Assembly: GCA_030220185.1 (NCBI GenBank)
Contig: JASPKZ010007546.1
Coordinates: 887,501-951,500 of the forward strand
Length of the DNA stretch: 64,000 bases
Direction: 5' to 3'
Source of the DNA: Diploptera punctata
Taxonomy: Eukaryota > Arthropoda > Insecta > Blattodea > Blaberidae
In this document: one piece after another, positions 48,603 to 58,879 of the stretch
Position numbering within the stretch: the first letter of the stretch is position 1
How the letters are laid out: the number at the start of each line of letters is the position of its first letter
Position numbers and translations under genes: made by a program
Notes under the pieces: generated by a model
What the model was told of the DNA's origin: nothing
Seen by the model: only the letters and a program-made list of their open reading frames with translations
Database searches by the model: none

Positions 48603-48712
48603 GTGATGGAAGTTAAAAATTAAAATGTACCTGTTGGCAGGTGCCATCATCCTCACAAAGTTGAGGACAACGGCACCTGCCAGCAGGTACATTTTAATTT
48701 AACTTTCATCAT
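48603..48712. repeat. Foldback element
   Basis: GAAGTTAAAAATTAAAATGT then ACCTG.TGGCAGGTGCC is mirrored as GGCACCTGCCAGCAGGTACA then TTTTAATTTAACTTTC around TCATCCTCACAAAGTTGAG. The arms are about 43 bp. It sits in the LINE 3c coding end. Confidence 0.75.
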
Positions 48713-49235
48713 ATGACTATTCACCTCAACGGAATTTGATATGAACTTTATTAGTATTGAGTTATGGATGTATTCAAGGTCTGGGTCTATGTCAAGTTCC
48801 TGAAGGATATTGGAATTCCTTTTCATATCCCACTTAGTATAGCCTGCTGTTTGGTGTATGAACTTCATTTCACTGGTGGTAATCCTCCTTGCATCTGTCT
48901 TCCACAAAGTCCACTCTTCACTGCCATACGTAAGATAGGTCTTGTCAGAACTTTATATAGACAAAGAGATGTGTGTTTTTGAACTAGAGTTGGTTTTATT
49001 ACTTTGTTTATAATTCCAATGGACAATTAAAGTTGACAATTTTTCCATGAATATCTAACTCTTCTTGAAAAGACAGTGTGTAACCAGGGTATCTAAATAC
49101 ATCGACTCTTTCTAGAATTTTACCATGAAGACAAATTTTACTTTGTACTGGCTTTTTTTCCAAAAAGCCATTATTTTAGTTTTCTCAACCGTCTTTACAT
49201 CTCTGTTATATTTTGTTTAGCCCTTGTTAATAAAT

Positions 49236-49492
49236 GAGGTAAGTCTGTTACATCTTACTTCATAAAAAGTTGGGTCCTTTTGGACATGTTTCAATACACC
49301 TGAGTATCATCAAAATATATAGTGGGAGTCGACACCCAGGGCTGACAATGTAAAATTCAACAGTCTGGACAAGCTGATGATGATACGTAGACATATTGAA
49401 ACATGTCCAGAAGAACTCAACTTTTTACGAGGTAAGATGTAACAGACTCACCTTACTTATTAAGAAGAACCTCATAATGTTATTTCCTTCTT
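49236..49492. mobile_element. PLE inverted dimer, GAGGTAAG type
   Basis: AATGAGGTAAGTCTGTTACATC and its mirror ACGAGGTAAGATGTAACAGACT enclose an EN tail piece and a CUGAUGA ribozyme. The right side carries the long end AAGAACCTCATAATGTTATTTCC. The arms are unequal: the left arm has a decayed ribozyme (GACATGTTTCAATACACCTGA). Confidence 0.75.
49364..49411 (+). ncRNA. Hammerhead-type element with an 8-bp closing helix
   Basis: UCUGGACA (49364-49371) pairs perfectly with UGUCCAGA (49404-49411). Inside lie AG, CUGAUGA (49374-49380), stem II GAUA/UAUU, and GAAACA. This helix uses bases that would form stem III in the standard fold, so the element may fold in two ways. Confidence 0.55.
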
Positions 49493-49969
49493 CTTTCTCT
49501 ATGTGATGTAGTTTTACCATTGACCTGTTTCCACATCAAGAGACCGTATCCCTCCATGTAGTTATGGGGGCCCAACATTTCTTCTTCCTTTGTGTTGGTA
49601 GTGAAGCAAAATTTATGGGAGTCTGTTGGGTGTCATTCTTTCTATATGTTGGAGCTAGTTTGATCTTTAATTTTATCTATAACACTGCTGATGTTTAATT
49701 CGGTTCTTATTTCTTCATTATATTTCTTATCTAACAATGTATAGCCTGCTACTGAAAGCCTTCACTTATAGTACAAACAGACTTACGTATGTCACTAAAT
49801 TATTATTAAATAATAATTTTTTTAAAGTTATATTTTATACTAAGCCACTTTCTGTACTTCTTCTATTACTATCCAAAACATAACATAAATATTTTATATA
49901 GTTTTTTTATCTCTTGCGTTATTCTAGAAGAGAAGGCAAACTCCAAATAATCTTATTAACCCATATATG
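49493..49969. other. Intron sequence, probably diverged LINE
   Basis: CATTGACCTGTTTCCACATC and neighbouring blocks may continue the LINE 3c RT region on the minus strand; too diverged to annotate further. Confidence 0.4.
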
Positions 49970-50235
49970 TCGGCCGTGGTGGACTAGTTGTTATGTTCCT
50001 TGCCTGAGGTCCCAAGGGTTGTGGGTTCAAACTAGGCCGGAGTCAATGGAAAAATCCAAGGAGCAAGTCCTCTGGGAGAGGTTTTAAGCCAAGTCTGATG
50101 ATTTTCAGGCTTGTAAAAGATCCTTAAGCCTGAATAAAAAGGTCTCTTAGTAAAATTTACCGACCTTGACATCCTAGTAATATCTTGGTTGCCTGCTAAG
50201 TATCTTATTCGGTCAGTATATTGACCATATACCAT
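49970..50235 (+). mobile_element. tRNA-like SINE, family 5
   Basis: GGCCGTGGTGGACTAGTTGT (A box region), TTGTGGGTTCAAACTAGGCC (B box), then GGAGTCAATGGAAAAATCC and TTTTCAGGCTTGTAAAAGATCC. The 67-codon frame on the other strand is incidental. Confidence 0.7.
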
Positions 50236-50252
50236 TCATGATGTCTGTGGGC

Positions 50253-50857
50253 TTCTTCTTCTTCATTCCAAGTATTAGGCCAAGGCCTGTTACGATCCTA
50301 TAGAACATTTTCCCTCCAGCGTTTCATAGGATGGCCCAGAGATCTTCGTCCTCTTGGTGTATAATTATAAACAGCTTTGGGGATCCGATTTCAACTCATT
50401 CTTTCAAGATGGTGTTTCCAATTTAGTTGATACTGTTTAATATAATCCAAAATTGGCATAGTCTTCAATTCTTTTAAGATATCGGTGTTCCTTTTCCGAT
50501 CCCATCTGGTGTAACCCGTTGTCCTGCGCATGAATCTCATTTCACAAGCCGTTATTCTGCTTTCATGTTGCCTTTTTAGTGTCCATGCTTCACTACCATA
50601 GGTCAACACTGGTCTAGCCAAAGTGTTATATAAACATAATCTGGTGTTTTTCTGTACAAGGGATGGTTTCATAACTTGATTAATAATTCCCAAACTTTTA
50701 TTGTAACTAGTAATTTTTTCAGGGATATTCTTTTCATCCCAGATAGAGAGATAATATCCAAGATATTTAAATTGATTAGATCTCTCTAAAATTTTGTTCT
50801 GGAGATAGATTTTACTTTGTATGGGGTCCTTCCCATGAAATACCATAATTTTAGTTT
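50253..50857 (-). mobile_element. LINE family 3b, 5' truncated, with target duplication
   Basis: TGTCTGTGGGC at 50242-50252 and 50858-50868. The minus-strand frame 50870-50391 reads TDKTKIMVFHGKDPIQSKIY, NQFKYLGYYLSIWDEKNIPE, LARPVLTYGSEAWTLKRQHE, RRTTGYTRWDRKRNTDIL. The C-terminal GRP...KRW part lies in another frame at 50390-50290. (GAA)n tail. Confidence 0.88.
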
Positions 50858-50995
50858 TGTCTGTGGGCAAATAAGAGTAACTAAATTAACTTGTTCTAGT
50901 AACTTCTAACAAAGGAGAGGCTATGGCTCGACATTGGGCTATACCATTATAGATAGATAGATAGGTTAAAGATAACTGTTTTCTTATTTTAACAG

Positions 50996-51369
50996 GTAAC
51001 ATCACTGGTTGAAGATATTGCTAAGGCCACAGGAGTTGATGTAGGAGTGGTGAATGAAATACCATTAATGCAAAGGCGATTAGAACTTTTGGAAGCCAAC
51101 TTTAAGAAGTTCAAAGGCCAACTGAAGAAAACACTTGAGGAATTTACTCCTACTGGTGCTCCTAAACGAGATGAACCTACTAACATGCTTGAGTCTGAAT
51201 CTAGTGAAGAAAAAATAACTGATGCTATTGCGCCTTTTCCTAAAGAAGAAAGAGCTGCTGATTTTGAGCATGTTACACATGATGAAGATGTTGGAGAAGA
51301 AGAGGGAGAAGAAGAAGAACTGGAAGGAGCTGAAAAAAAAGATTTGTCAGCTTTGGAATATTTTAGACG
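50996..51369 (+). CDS. Host gene, fourth recognised exon
   Basis: Acceptor TTTTAACAG, donor GTATGT; 374 nt, entering in phase 0 and leaving after two bases of a codon. VTSLVEDIAKATGVDVGVVN, EIPLMQRRLELLEANFKKFK, GQLKKTLEEFTPTGAPKRDE, then an acidic run (EDVGEEEGEEEELEGAEKK) and DLSALEYFRR. The first 50 residues look like an amphipathic helix. The intron 5' of it holds LINE and PLE insertions. Confidence 0.87.
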
Positions 51370-51479
51370 GTATGTTACATTAAATTGTGGCAACTTAGGT
51401 TATTAAGATGTAACATTGAAATATTTCCATTATATAATAATAAAAAAGTTAAATATTAAACAACATTACAATTAATATA

Positions 51480-51999
51480 ATAAATTTGGGAATTTTTACA
51501 TTATGAGGTTTTCTTAATAAGAATCAAATAAATTGTGAATTCTTCTTACCTCATACATCTATGTTTATTTAATACAAAACAGAAATACATCATTCCCATT
51601 GTCAGCTGTTTTCACGAGTCAATTTTTTAGTATGCCAGTAATTTTCTAAACTAACACGTGGTGTACTTTTGAAGAAGTAATTTTATAAACTGCCATATGA
51701 TGTACTTTTGAAAAACTTTGTAATCAAACTTGGTTTGTCTGGAACCTCGAAGTTCATGGTTCTAGTATGGTTTTCTTGAATTTGTATCTTTTCCCAAACT
51801 GTTAATTCCAAAGGTTTAGATAGATGTTTGAAAAGTTTTGCTTCTTTTTCAATTCTATGACTCTCTAATAAACTATGTGCCGCTATAGCTGATTTTTCAA
51901 TTTCACCATTTTTTTATGTTTCTAAAGTTTCTAAAAAAATAAATAGAATAAAAATAAAAAAAGAACACTTTAGAAACATAAAAAAATGGTGAAATTGAT
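51480..51999 (-). mobile_element. PLE inverted dimer, minus arm and turn
   Basis: Long end TTTTTACATTATGAGGTT, CTTCTTACCTCATACATC, a ribozyme remnant (ACAGCUGACAAUG at about 51590), then the EN tail (TRTMNFEVPDKPSLITKF, ELTVWEKIQIQ, AAHSLLESHRIEKEAKLF) to about 51910. At about 51938 the strand turns and ACTTTAGAAACATAAAAAAA-TGGTGAAATTG starts the plus arm. Confidence 0.8.
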
Positions 52000-52746
52000 C
52001 ATCATCATCATCATCCATGCAAATATTAGGCCATGTGGCCTGTTACGGTCTCAAAGAGCAATTTTCCATCCAATGCTTTTTTTGGACGTCCCAGCGACCT
52101 TTTGCCTGGGGGCATTAGCGAAGTATGGCTTTTGGAATTCTATGAGATGGCATTCGTTGAAGATGGGCTTTCCAGTTGTTCTGGTAGTTTTGTATATGGT
52201 GAAGAATGGGTTTTACATCCAACTCTTCCATAATTTCCTCATTTCTTTTATGGTCCCACTTTGTGTAACCTGCTGTTCGGCGCATAAATCGCATCTCGTA
52301 TGCTGTTATTCAGCTTTCATCTCTTCTTCGTATTGTCCATGCTTCACTACCATATCTTAATACTGGTCTTGCGAGAACCTTATAAAGCCGTAATCTTGTG
52401 TTCTTCTGTACTAAAAATGGTTTCATTATACTGTTAATTATCCCCGTTGTTTTTGTAAAATTTGTGATTTTCTTTGATATATCAGCTTCATCTTGAAATG
52501 TTAAATTATTATAACCCAAATAATTAAATTTGTTTACTCGTTCTAAAATGTCATCATCCAAAACAATTTTACTAGATATAGGGTATTTCCCACAAAAGGC
52601 CATCACTTTAGTTTTCTTTGTATTGATTTCCATATTGTACCTTTTTTGCAATTATATTAAAATTGTGTATAGAATACTGTAAATCTGTTTCTGTTGGAGC
52701 TATTAATAGCAAATCATCTGCAAAAAGCAAAGAGTCTATTTTATGG
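52000..52746 (-). mobile_element. LINE family 3a, 5' truncated, inserted in the PLE plus arm
   Basis: (ATC)n tail, AAATATTAGGCCATGTGGCC, TTTGGACGTCCCAGCGACC, then the frame 52651-52310: MEINTKKTKVMAFCGKYPIS, RVNKFNYLGYNNLTFQ, LARPVLRYGSEAWTIRRRDE. It breaks the PLE EN between EI and EKSAIVAHS. Confidence 0.85.
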
Positions 52747-52970
52747 AAAAATCAGCTATAGTGGCACATAGTTTATTAGAGAATCATATAATTGAAAAAG
52801 AAGCAAAACTTTTGAATCATCTATCTAAACCTTTGGAATTAACAAGATATACATTCAAAAAAACTGTACTAGAACCATGAACTTCAAGGTTCCAGACAAA
52901 CCTAGTTTGATTACAAAGTTCTTCAAAAGTACATCAGATGGTTATTATAAACCCAACTGGATTTCTTAGG
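52747..52970 (+). mobile_element. PLE plus arm, EN tail (continuation)
   Basis: EKSAIVAHSLLENHIIEKEA, KLLNHLSKPLELT, then RTMNFKVPDKPSLITKFFK-type codons and a stop of similarity at about 52935. Together with 51480-51999 it forms one dimer split by a LINE. Confidence 0.75.
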
Positions 52971-53640
52971 CTTAAAGGACCTTCGGGACTTGGAAAATCT
53001 GGTAGCGTTTATCTAGCCGAGCGTTAGTATGAGGATGTACAGTTACACATGTGTTGAAATAAACAAAAGAAGTCTTATTTTAAACTATTTTATTACTAAG
53101 GTATAAATAATTAGAATCCCTAAGTATTCTAGCCCTAAATAACTAATCTAAGCCTATATTAAAAACTACAGTATTTTCTGGGGTTTGAGAGAGTGGGAGT
53201 TGTGGAAGTTATAAATCTGCCCTAATCTACATGTTTAAAAATGTTATATCCCCTTTTGAAATATAGTATTAAAACAGTCTACATTGTTTAGAATTCTATC
53301 AAAATAGTTAAGGTAATTGATTCTTTTTACAAAAAGTACGGACTACATATTAAGAAAAATGGTCTGTGACTTACCCTTCAGCAGTTTACACACACAGACA
53401 GACAGACACGAGACCCTCATTTCTCAAGTGTTATATACTCAATTTGACCTCTAGTTACCCTAACTGTACTCACTAACATTCCAATAATCTAAATGTAGGG
53501 ATGTTTACAGTTAGCTGTGCAAAACTTTGCTCTGAACTATATCATGTCTAAACTCTATCTCAACAGACTTTGAATGTCTAAACTCTATTACAAAAGACTT
53601 TGCTTGAATAATTAAAATAATCTATAAAACAATAAAAAAT
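52971..53640. other. Intron sequence, nothing recognised
   Basis: CCTTCGGGACTTGGAAAATC and what follows do not match a family I know. CTTTGAATGTCTAAACTCTAT is locally duplicated near 53560-53600, and a (CAGA)n run lies at 53395. Confidence 0.45.
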
Positions 53641-53900
53641 CTATATAAAAGACTATGTATTCATAACAATGGTAGATTAGAAAATGACTTCATCAAAAGT
53701 ACACCAGATGGCAGTTTAGAAAATTACCGGCATAATAAAAAATTGACAATCGTGAAAACAGCTGACGATGGGAACGATATATTTCCTGATACTGCAGTTC
53801 TGTATTAAAAAAACAAAGATGTATGAGGTAAGAAGAATTCACGATTCATTTGATTCTAACATTACAATTTAACAAGAAATATCTCATAACAGGATGTATG
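53641..53900 (+). mobile_element. PLE 3' end in intron 4
   Basis: EN tail codons (DFIKSTPDGSLENYRHNKKL), a ribozyme with GAUA, then GATGTATGAGGTAAGAAG. It is similar to the outer part of the 51480 dimer but a separate copy. Confidence 0.7.
53757..53803 (+). ncRNA. Hammerhead-like element, A14 changed to U
   Basis: ACAG (53758-53761), CUGACGA 53762-53768, stem II GGAA/UUCC, GAUA instead of GAAA, stem III ACUGCAGU, H17 = U, CUGU. All helices pair; only A14 departs from consensus, as in the copy at 48086. Confidence 0.6.
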
Positions 53901-54011
53901 GAGGAAGTCATTGTAGTAATTCAGACTCTTATTAAAGAGGAAATCTTTCTGGCCATGGAAGGGCCTCTTTTACAGATTTCAGATTTTATATGTCACATAG
54001 ATTTAATAGTA

Positions 54012-54948
54012 CAGTAAAATTTGCTCAAAGTGGAATTGCATGGGACCAATTTTTTTTCCACATTAGACAAAATTCTGCTTTATAAAAAAACTAAAACTTA
54101 TTAATAATCTTAGATTACAGAATACCATATATGTCTTTTTATGTACCTTCCACTGGCTTTGAAAAATTAAGTATAGAATGTATGAGCGACTTCAGCGGTA
54201 ACGCGAAAAAAAAGCAGTCCCGTTTCGTCAGCGTTAAAAAATATCTCTTAGGTCCTGAAATTAAAGTATGCAGTTTCAGTTCCTGCTCACTAACTACACT
54301 TTCGTCCACATCCTTTGATTCTCCTCAAATTTCATTCCATACTACATTATGTCGTCTTTTAAAACTGTCCAGCCAACCTGAAGATGCCTTGAAATCGTTA
54401 TTCCCTAGGGATTTAACAACAGCTAGAGCTTGGCTTTGAAACATCGGTTCGGAAATTTATCTTAAATCACTTCTACTTTTTGTTTGATGATAATGATACA
54501 GACGTTCATCTTTATTTCATAAATTCAGAATGTTACCTGTGAAAGATTGATCTCAGAACTTTAAATTAATTTAAGATTTTACAGTGCAGTAGTTATTTGT
54601 AAGATAGGTATCTGTATTTTGTGTAATGAGTATGCAGTGAGGCCGAAATAAAATTTTAAGCACAGGTAGAATCTATACTTCACCCGGCAGCAGGAATCAT
54701 TCTTTATTGTTTTTTGGCATAACCAAAATTCAATGAAGTGGAAACTAATTTATTTTTCTGTCTTTCCCGCTTTATAAACATTTATTTCATGAATTGTGTA
54801 CAAATATCCTGTTTTCGCGTTGGACAGATTCAGTTTTATGCAAAATAAATACATGTAAAATTACTATTATTTTGCCAAGACTAATAAATTTATTCACATT
54901 GAACAAATTTCTGCATTATCCATGTTCCAGATTAAACAAGTTTTACTG
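54012..54948 (-). mobile_element. pogo/Tigger-type transposon remnant in intron 4
   Basis: CAGTAAAATTTGCTCAAAG at the left and the complement of TTAAACAAGTTTTACTG at the right, each next to TA. On the minus strand (54450-54120) it reads FKASSGWLDSFKRRHNVVWN-like codons, the CENP-B HTH of pogo transposases, then SKDVDESVVSE. The DDE part is deleted. Confidence 0.82.
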
Positions 54949-55119
54949 TAGCATGATTTATTCTTTGTCCTTGTCCCTTCCATGGGAGGCTCCAAGTCCA
55001 GAAAACTAAATTTTATAAGAGACTGTTATGTTCTCTCTTCTCCTTCTTTTCACTGAATTGGGTCATTTTTTTTTTTGTGTAATTTAAAAAAGCTGCAATT
55101 ATATTATTTTATGTTTCAG

Positions 55120-55271
55120 TGAAATCCCTCCTGATATTCCATATGCTAAAGATTATAAAGATGAACCAATTACAGACGAAGTGTTGAAAATCATGAGAAT
55201 AGATATCGAACACTTGAAGTATAAGATCAATATGTATACCACAAGAGTCAAAGATATTATTCACATAACAG
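55120..55271 (+). CDS. Host gene, fifth recognised exon
   Basis: Acceptor TATGTTTCAG, donor GTATGT. It completes the split codon from the previous exon (CG|T = R): REIPPDIPYAKDYKDEPITD, EVLKIMRIDIEHLKYKINMY, TTRVKDIIHITG. It leaves after one base. Frame and phase fit both neighbours, and the YxxK/heptad pattern suggests a helix. Confidence 0.88.
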
Positions 55272-55289
55272 GTATGTATCATCTCGAGG

Positions 55290-55440
55290 CATAGTCAGTC
55301 TTGGAGGACTAGTAGTAACCAAGGTTTACAGGTTCAAACCCAACCAGAGTTAATGGATTTTTCAAGGCATAAAAATCCCAAGCTTGGGATCTAAAGCTGA
55401 GGTCCAATGTCATACACTTATGACTAGGGCTCGGATGTTT
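55290..55440 (+). mobile_element. tRNA-like SINE, family 5, eroded
   Basis: GTCTTGGAGGACTAGTAGTA, then GGTTCAAACCCAACCAGAG (B box) and GAGTTAATGGATTTTTCAAGG, as at 49970. Confidence 0.6.
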
Positions 55441-56084
55441 AGGACCTATAAAATGCCTATAAAAGACCTTTAAAAAGACCTAAAGATATCCTATAAATAA
55501 CCTAAAAACTGGAAAAAGGAGGTAAAAAGTTTTGCAGCTGCAATGAGAGGATAAAGACAACTTTGCTGCCTTCACCCTCTGTTCGAGATAATTTTCAGGA
55601 AGTGGCAACTTCTTAGAAAATTTGTAGTCAAAATACAATAATTCAGGTTGTCAGTGGTTAAAGAAATGAGATATTTTATGAAAGTTCAATAGATTCTTGC
55701 GGAACAAAAGTGTTTGGAATGTGAAAAGTCATTAGAAAATAAAACTAGATAGTGTTTTTAAGAGAAGTTGGAATTGAGGCTAGACTCTGCAGATTCTTAA
55801 ATTATACAAATGGTATAAATATAGTCAAAAAAAAAGGTAAAGTTGCAAAAAAAAAAGGCTGTTAAAACCTGAAAAAAAGGCTAAAAAAAGGACCAATAAG
55901 CCAAAAATATCCAAAAAAAAAAAGGACATATAAAACCCATAATTTTCTGAACTACAATGAACCAAAATGTATATATATATATATATGTTATTTTGGCCTT
56001 GTCTCCAGATAACTTCCGTGCCCTACTAATGATCTTAGCTGTTAAAGAGCATCATTAAATAAAATAACATAACAAAAAAATAAA
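55441..56084. other. Intron sequence, A-rich repeats
   Basis: CCTATAAAATGCCTATAAAAG followed by several GACCTAAA variants, and later AAAAAAGG units (55830-55930). It could be the body of an old hAT (the start CTAGGGCTCGGATGTTTAGG resembles such ends), but I found no matching right end. Confidence 0.4.
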
Positions 56085-56345
56085 TTGAAGGGCTCGGCTG
56101 TAAATATGGTAACTGACAAATTCTTGAAAATTGTGTTGTAGCATATAAACTGTGATATGTGACCTCCTGAAGCATTTGGTGCACTTTGTTTTATTTACCG
56201 TGACAATACATCTGCTATATATTGATGGATGTAAAAACTATGTGCACCAAATGCTTCTAGAGGTCACATTTACAGTTTATATGCTACAACTCAGTTTTCA
56301 AGAATTTATCAGTTACCATGTTTTACAGCTGAGCCCTTCAATTTA
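56085..56345. mobile_element. Foldback MITE, about 260 bp
   Basis: AAATTGAAGGGCTCGGCTGT and the next 100 bases (GTAACTGACAAATTCTTGAA, GTAGCATATAAACTGTGA, GACCTC.TGAAGCATTTGGTG) are mirrored at 56240-56345 around a 60-base loop. No coding capacity. Confidence 0.8.
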
Positions 56346-57119
56346 GAGCCAGAGTCAGATTTTAAAAATTATAATTTTATTTTTGTAGTTGATAAGTTTT
56401 AGGGGAGAAAAGAAAACAAATTTTCAAGCAAAAGTTTACTTTGAAAATTTCATATTATTTTAGATACTATTTGAGCCATAATTCAGATTTGTCCCATGCC
56501 ATAGCTGAGTGGTTTAAGGCATGATGTTTCGGTGTAGAGCTACGGATTTGTGCTAGTTTGAGTCCTCATTGGGTAGAAATTTTCTCATGGAATTTTAGCC
56601 AGTATGGAATTGGTGCTCACCCAGCATCATCAGAGATTTGTGTAGCTACAATAAGTAACAGCTCCAAGTTGAGAAAACCAGCTATAATGGCTGGAGAACT
56701 CTGCATGCTGACTACAATGCATCCCTATACTTGCTGGTTGATCATCCACCTATGTTATTAACATATGTGGATGTGAGGTCAGCAACTAGTTGGTAGGCTA
56801 GGGCTGTCACACCAAGAAGTCCCATTTTCGTAGTGTTACTCAATAGTGTATGCATGTTGGCCTTATATTTTTTTAAATTTAAGCAATTATCTAACCAAAT
56901 CAGTTGTGAATAAAATTTTTAAAAATATGAGTGTAAAATATACATCAACATGGTGTACAACTCAATGATATATACTAATGATGTAGAAGGTTATTATTAG
57001 GCAATAGAAGGAAATACTAAAGCCAACACATACAAACAAATTCTATTAAATGAAAACAAATATATAGTCACACACACACAAATATAATTTCTAATGGAAA
57101 TGGGCAGTTAAAATTAGAT
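56346..57119. other. Intron sequence with a tRNA-like remnant
   Basis: GTCCCATGCCATAGCTGAGTGGTTTAAGGC-like block at 56494 (A box) and TAGTTTGAGTCCTCATTGGG (B box) mark another eroded SINE at about 56490-56760. The 67-codon frame there is incidental. GGTAGGCTAGGGCTGTCACAC near 56793 begins an RTE-like fragment (AGTGTTACTCAATAGTGTATGCATGTTGGCC is close to the RTE RT region at 25371). Confidence 0.45.
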
Positions 57120-57131
57120 ATATATAAATAT

Positions 57132-57395
57132 TAATAGTGAGTGGAGAACATATTTTAATCGACTCACCTCATACATTTTCAAACTTCTTTGATACCGACA
57201 GTTTCAGACAAAATCATGTCCTTCTTCAGTCATGGCTTCCACATGTGCCATGACTAAAGAAGGACATGATTTTGTCTGAAACTGTCGGTATCAAAGAAGT
57301 TTGAAAATGTATGAGGTGAGTCGATTAAAATATGTTCTCCACTCACTATTAATGATATAACCTCATAATGTTTACTTCCCAACATTAATTTAAAT
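57132..57395. mobile_element. 264 bp PLE inverted dimer with 12-nt target duplication
   Basis: ATATATAAATAT at 57120-57131 and 57396-57407. The arms are virtually identical (about 110 bp) and meet at about 57244 (CCACATGTG). Each has a hammerhead and GTATGAGGTGAGTCG. The left end is short (AATAGTGAGTGGAGAAC). The right end is long (AACCTCATAATGTTTACTTCC). Confidence 0.9.
57188..57235 (-). ncRNA. Hammerhead ribozyme in the left arm, intact core
   Basis: Minus strand: CCAUGA, CUGAAGA, stem II GGACA/UGUCU, GAAA, stem III AC-UGUC-GGU, H17 = A, UCA closing UGA. The mirror copy in the right arm (57250-57297) reads CUAAAGA, so the arms differ exactly at G5. Confidence 0.75.
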
Positions 57396-57407
57396 ATATA
57401 TAAATAT

Positions 57408-57715
57408 CCTCAACTCGTGTCCAACTCAAGGTCGGGTCGAGGGATGAGATATTTATAGAGGTCTGTGAATGACAAGGGTACCGGCCGACCATGCCTGATG
57501 CACCATCACAGGGGCAGATGAATGAAATGAAATGAAATGGATGAGATAAATATGGAGAAATGGTGGAATGAAATTATGGCAGGGAAAAACAGGAGGAACC
57601 CTGAGAAAAACCTGCCAAAGCTCCATTTCATCCACCACGAAATCCACATAGAGTGACCAAGACTCAATCTCGGGTGAGTGGCGAGCATCTAACAGCTTAT
57701 GCCACGGAGCTACCA
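57408..57715 (-). mobile_element. SINE family 2, minus strand
   Basis: CCTCAACTCGTGTCCAACTC, TGAATGACAAGGGTACCGGC, then GAGAAACCTGCCAAAGCTCC-like body and the head side GGAGCTACC. It sits directly beside a PLE dimer in intron 5. Confidence 0.8.
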
Positions 57716-58394
57716 GTTAAAAATAAATAAGGGTAATTTCAAATTAAATTCAAATGACTAGGAATAGTAAATTACAAACAAGTGCAGAAAGAAATTAATG
57801 GTATTTTCAACTCTGGAAACATATCTTATTATATAATCAATTGAGTTGGTGTTTACTTGATGAAAATCCATATTTATTAATTAAATAAAAATAAAACATA
57901 GTTTTATTTTTATTTAATTAATATATATCTTATTATGCATTACAGGCAGGGACTCTTGTCATCCCAACTTTGCTAAAAAATGTATAGTTATTCTTCCATT
58001 TATATGGATGCAAAACATTACCTCTTATTTTAAGGGAGGAGAAAAGATTATAAAACTATTTGAACAAAAGTTCTTAGAAAAATTTCTGGGACCTAAGAGA
58101 GATGAACAGATAGGTATAGTGGAGAAAACTATTAACAATGAGTAACATGATCTTTATGGGAAACCAGATGTAATAAGAACAGTTAAGTCTTGAAGATTCT
58201 GAAGGCATGATATGTGGCATGAATTAGGAATGAAAGAGGGACATGGAATCCAGAAGGAAAGTGAGCAGATGGGATAATAACCATTGTTTGAGGAAGGTGA
58301 AGTATACAAGGAATCATTTGAAAATACATTGTGTTTCTAAATGAATATCAGAGTTTAAGGCTTTGTAGTATTTAGTACATTTAATGTACAATTA
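57716..58394. other. Intron sequence with an eroded LINE piece
   Basis: 58010-58200 reads FIWMQNITSYFKGGEKIIKLF, EQKFLEKFLGPKRDEQIG-type codons, the 'FENKVLRKIFGPKRDEQTGEWRRLHN' block of an RTE on the plus strand in broken form (as short pieces). TTTTATTTTTATTTAATTAAT is mirrored around 57893-57920. Confidence 0.5.
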
Positions 58395-58720
58395 TAAATA
58401 AAACGCCAATGAAAGAGCAACTCAAACAGTTTTTGCTACAAGTGTTCAATGTGAGCACCATTCGTCACACGGCACATATCAAGTCAATAAGCGAGTTCTT
58501 CCCAAACCTTGATCAATGTGTCTGGAGTAATTGTTGCAACAACTGCTTCAATCCTCTGCCTTAAGTCAGGTAGGTCAGTTGGTAGCAGAGGCACATACAC
58601 ATGAACCTTTATGATTCCACAAAGGTAAAAATCGCATGGCATAAGATCTGGTGAATGTGGAGGCCATGTGAAACAAGCTCTGATTGGTGAATCCAGCAGT
58701 CAGATATAACATTGTTTAAC
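58395..58720 (-). mobile_element. DNA transposon remnant, transposase C-terminus
   Basis: On the minus strand the codons read SPDLMPCDFYLCGIIKVHVY, LPTDLPDLRQRIEAVVATIT, VWEELAYRLDMCRVTNGAHI, EHL. This is the C-terminal part of a DDE transposase of the DUF4817-associated type. No inverted repeats were found. Confidence 0.75.
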
Positions 58721-58879
58721 CAATTGTGTACATCTAGGTGAGGCTGCGTGCCATACTTAGTCAGAGATGTGCAATAAAGTATAAATCACATACATCAATA
58801 TTGGAATAACTTAGATCGTTATAGAAAAGTGTTGCATTAAGATTTTTAATTATTAAATGGTTCAAATTGTATTTTGATT

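Larger units (their letters stand above)
48296..49235 (-). mobile_element. LINE family 3c, 3' part, split by smaller insertions
   Basis: (ATC)n tail side at 48297, coding end (WKQCVNRMPRRRVPKGILNY, GERSLG) at 48470-48380, then 48907-48715 (WKTDARRITTSEMKFIHQTA, GYTKWDMKRNSNILQELDI), and upstream YLGYTLSFQEELDIHGKI-like codons to 49200. A 99-bp LINE 3b piece and a foldback element interrupt it. Confidence 0.75.
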
